From: Anaerolineae bacterium
Lineage (GTDB): Bacteria; Chloroflexota; Anaerolineae; B4-G1; SLSP01
NCBI GenBank assembly: GCA_016927095.1
Contig: JAFGNI010000223.1
Span: forward strand, 1-5,636
DNA: 5,636 bases
Direction: 5' to 3'
Shown here piece by piece: positions 4,168 to 5,636 of the stretch. Under the pieces are notes generated by a model. It did no database searches and was not told the DNA's origin. It saw only the letters and a list, made by a program, of their open reading frames with translations. How positions within the stretch are numbered: the first letter of the stretch is position 1; each line of letters starts with the position of its first letter. The translations under genes and the position numbers were made by a program.

Positions 4168-5636
4168 GTGGATGATACGAAGTACGCAGTCGGTATAGAC
4201 TACGGCACGGCATCGGGGCGAGCCGTCTTGGTCGACGTGTCAGACGGCAGCATCGTTGCGACAGCGGTGCACGTCTATGCTCATGGTGTCATCGATGAGA
4301 CGCTCCCCGGCACAGAGTTGCGTCTGGAGCCGGATTGGGCCCTGCAGGATCCCAGTGACTATATCGAGGTGCTCAAGAGAACCGTCCCCGCTGTCTTGGC
4401 CGAGAGCGGCGTTAATCCTGAGGCGGTGATCGGGGTCGGCGTCGACTTCACTGCCTGCACGGTTCTGCCTGTCAGGGCAGATGGTACCCCGCTCTGTTTC
4501 CTCCCTCAATGGCGGGACACCCCGCACGCCTGGGTCAAGCTATGGAAGCATCACGCGGCCCAGCCGGAGGCCAACAAGCTGAACGCGAAGGCCAGGGAGA
4601 TGGCGCAGACGTGGCTAGACCGGTACGGCGGCAAGATCAGTTCGGAATGGTTTTTCCCCAAGGTCTGGCAGACGTTGGACGAGGCGCCCGATGTCTACGC
4701 AGCAGCAGACCGCTTCATCGAGGGCGCAGACTGGATCATTTGGCAACTGACAGGCAACGAGACGCGCAACAACTGCACGGCGGGCTACAAAGCCATCTGG
4801 TCCAAGAGCCAGGGGTTCCCTCCGGACGCGTTCCTGGCTGCGCTCGATCCCCGTCTGGCGCACGTGATTGACGAGAAGATGTCACGGGATATCCAGTTCC
4901 TGGGCGACAAAGCCGGTGAGATCACCGAGACTGCGGCGGCGTGGACGGGGCTGAGGCCTGGGACCGCGGTAGCCGTCGGGAACGTGGATGCCCACGTCTG
5001 CGTTCCTGCAGCCACGGTGACGGAGCCGGGGCGTATGGTGATCATCATGGGCACCTCCAATTGCCATATGGTCCTCAGCAAAGAAGAGCACATGGTCCCG
5101 GGCATGTGCGGCTACGTGGCTGACGGTATCATTCCCGGCTACTTCGGATACGAGGCCGGTCAGTCCTGTACCGGCGATCACTTTGCTTGGTTCGTGGAGA
5201 ACTGTGTGCCTGCCGCATACGAGCGGGAGGCTGCCGGGAAAGGCCTCTCCGTGCACGAGCTCCTGGAGGCCAAGGCCGCTGCCCAGAGGTCCGGCGAGCA
5301 CGGTCTCGTCGCCCTGGATTGGTGGAACGGCAATCGCAGCGTGCTGGTCGACGTGGATTTGACGGGCTTGCTGGTGGGGATGACGCTGGCAACCAAGCCG
5401 GAGGACATCTACCGGGCCCTCATCGAGGCGACGGCTTACGGCACACGGATGATCACCGAGACCTTCGAGCAGAACGGCGTCTCTGTGGATGAGATCGTCG
5501 CCACAGGCGGGCTCCCGGATCGCAATAAGCTGCTGATGCAGATCTACGCCGATGTCACCGGACGTGAGGTCAAGATCGCAGCCTCAGCGCAGACAGCCGC
5601 GCTGGGCTCTGCGATGTTTGGGGCAGTCGCCGCCGG
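4168..5636 (+). CDS. araB: Ribulokinase (partial, C-terminus outside window)
   Basis: The first 489 residues of a protein that is usually about 560 aa. AraB phosphorylates L-ribulose with ATP to L-ribulose 5-phosphate, the second step of bacterial L-arabinose breakdown, in the cytosol. It belongs to the FGGY carbohydrate kinase family. Seen: N-terminal phosphate loop [12 protein letters not shown] (9-20), the AraB-typical WALQDPSDY (57-65) and [11 protein letters not shown] (91-101), LWKHHAAQ (125-132), [10 protein letters not shown] (152-161), [11 protein letters not shown] (202-212), then the second domain with [11 protein letters not shown] (271-281), whose Asp274 is the likely catalytic base, IMGTSNCH (293-300), [13 protein letters not shown] (327-339), LDWWNGNRS (383-391) and [10 protein letters not shown] (420-429). 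From memory, these blocks closely resemble Bacillus subtilis AraB. The GTG start is set by GGAGG at 7 nt. It is probably the first gene of an arabinose operon, with araA or araD expected to the right. The frame is intact throughout. Confidence 0.96.
   Translation, partial: MDDTKYAVGIDYGTASGRAVLVDVSDGSIVATAVHVYAHGVIDETLPGTELRLEPDWALQDPSDYIEVLKRTVPAVLAESGVNPEAVIGVGVDFTACTVLPVRADGTPLCFLPQWRDTPHAWVKLWKHHAAQPEANKLNAKAREMAQTWLDRYGGKISSEWFFPKVWQTLDEAPDVYAAADRFIEGADWIIWQLTGNETRNNCTAGYKAIWSKSQGFPPDAFLAALDPRLAHVIDEKMSRDIQFLGDKAGEITETAAAWTGLRPGTAVAVGNVDAHVCVPAATVTEPGRMVIIMGTSNCHMVLSKEEHMVPGMCGYVADGIIPGYFGYEAGQSCTGDHFAWFVENCVPAAYEREAAGKGLSVHELLEAKAAAQRSGEHGLVALDWWNGNRSVLVDVDLTGLLVGMTLATKPEDIYRALIEATAYGTRMITETFEQNGVSVDEIVATGGLPDRNKLLMQIYADVTGREVKIAASAQTAALGSAMFGAVAA

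Noticed and set aside
3965..4198. 77-codon plus-strand frame before araB
   Set aside because: It runs through the palindromic repeat and overlaps the araB start in another frame; composition is low-information and no motif is seen.

Overview
This is a GC-rich bacterial window with frequent GTG starts and Shine-Dalgarno (SD) sites. The leftward operon is read on the minus strand and two genes are read on the plus strand. The gene mix (a cobaltochelatase-type ChlD, a CinA/PncC-family amidohydrolase, an LpxH-like phosphoesterase and a Bacillus-like ribulokinase) and a GTAGGGCGGG-type intergenic repeat would suit Chloroflexota or another GC-rich environmental lineage. No rRNA or taxonomic marker is present, so that placement is only a guess.

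Leftward operon (2444 to 1, minus strand). An extended -10 promoter and a strong AGGAGG site precede a 373-codon AAA+ ATPase frame of the ChlI/BchI type, which ends in a run of eight A residues and a TAG. The rest of a ChlD protein (acidic/proline-rich linker, conserved Arg-rich region, VWA domain with complete MIDAS) continues in the -1 frame with no ATG, GTG or TTG of its own until inside the MIDAS motif. A slippery A_AAA_AAA, an SD-like AGGGGA upstream and an 11-bp perfect stem 7 nt downstream form a dnaX-like frameshift signal. The simplest reading is one chlD gene giving two chelatase subunits: a short 373-aa ATPase by normal termination and a 693-aa medium subunit by -1 frameshifting. 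The next gene, 16 nt further on, encodes a PncC/CinA C-terminal family protein (NMN deamidase). Its predicted product NaMN is a substrate of lower-ligand activation in B12 synthesis, which fits a cobalt-chelatase role for the operon, although no cobN or chlH lies in the window.

Intergenic region 2392-2805. Besides the leftward promoter it holds a tandem CTTAACCT-N3-CTTAACGT repeat resembling a Pho box, a possible rightward promoter, and a long leader with several possible stems. The rightward gene (2806-3726) encodes a calcineurin-like metallophosphoesterase with all of its metal-site motifs.

Intergenic region 3727-4167. It holds a GC-rich hairpin after the phosphoesterase, a 157-bp element with inverted ends and two matching internal hairpins, and a short candidate promoter with an adjacent palindrome. 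The last gene, araB (ribulokinase, from 4168), runs off the right edge and presumably opens an L-arabinose catabolic operon.
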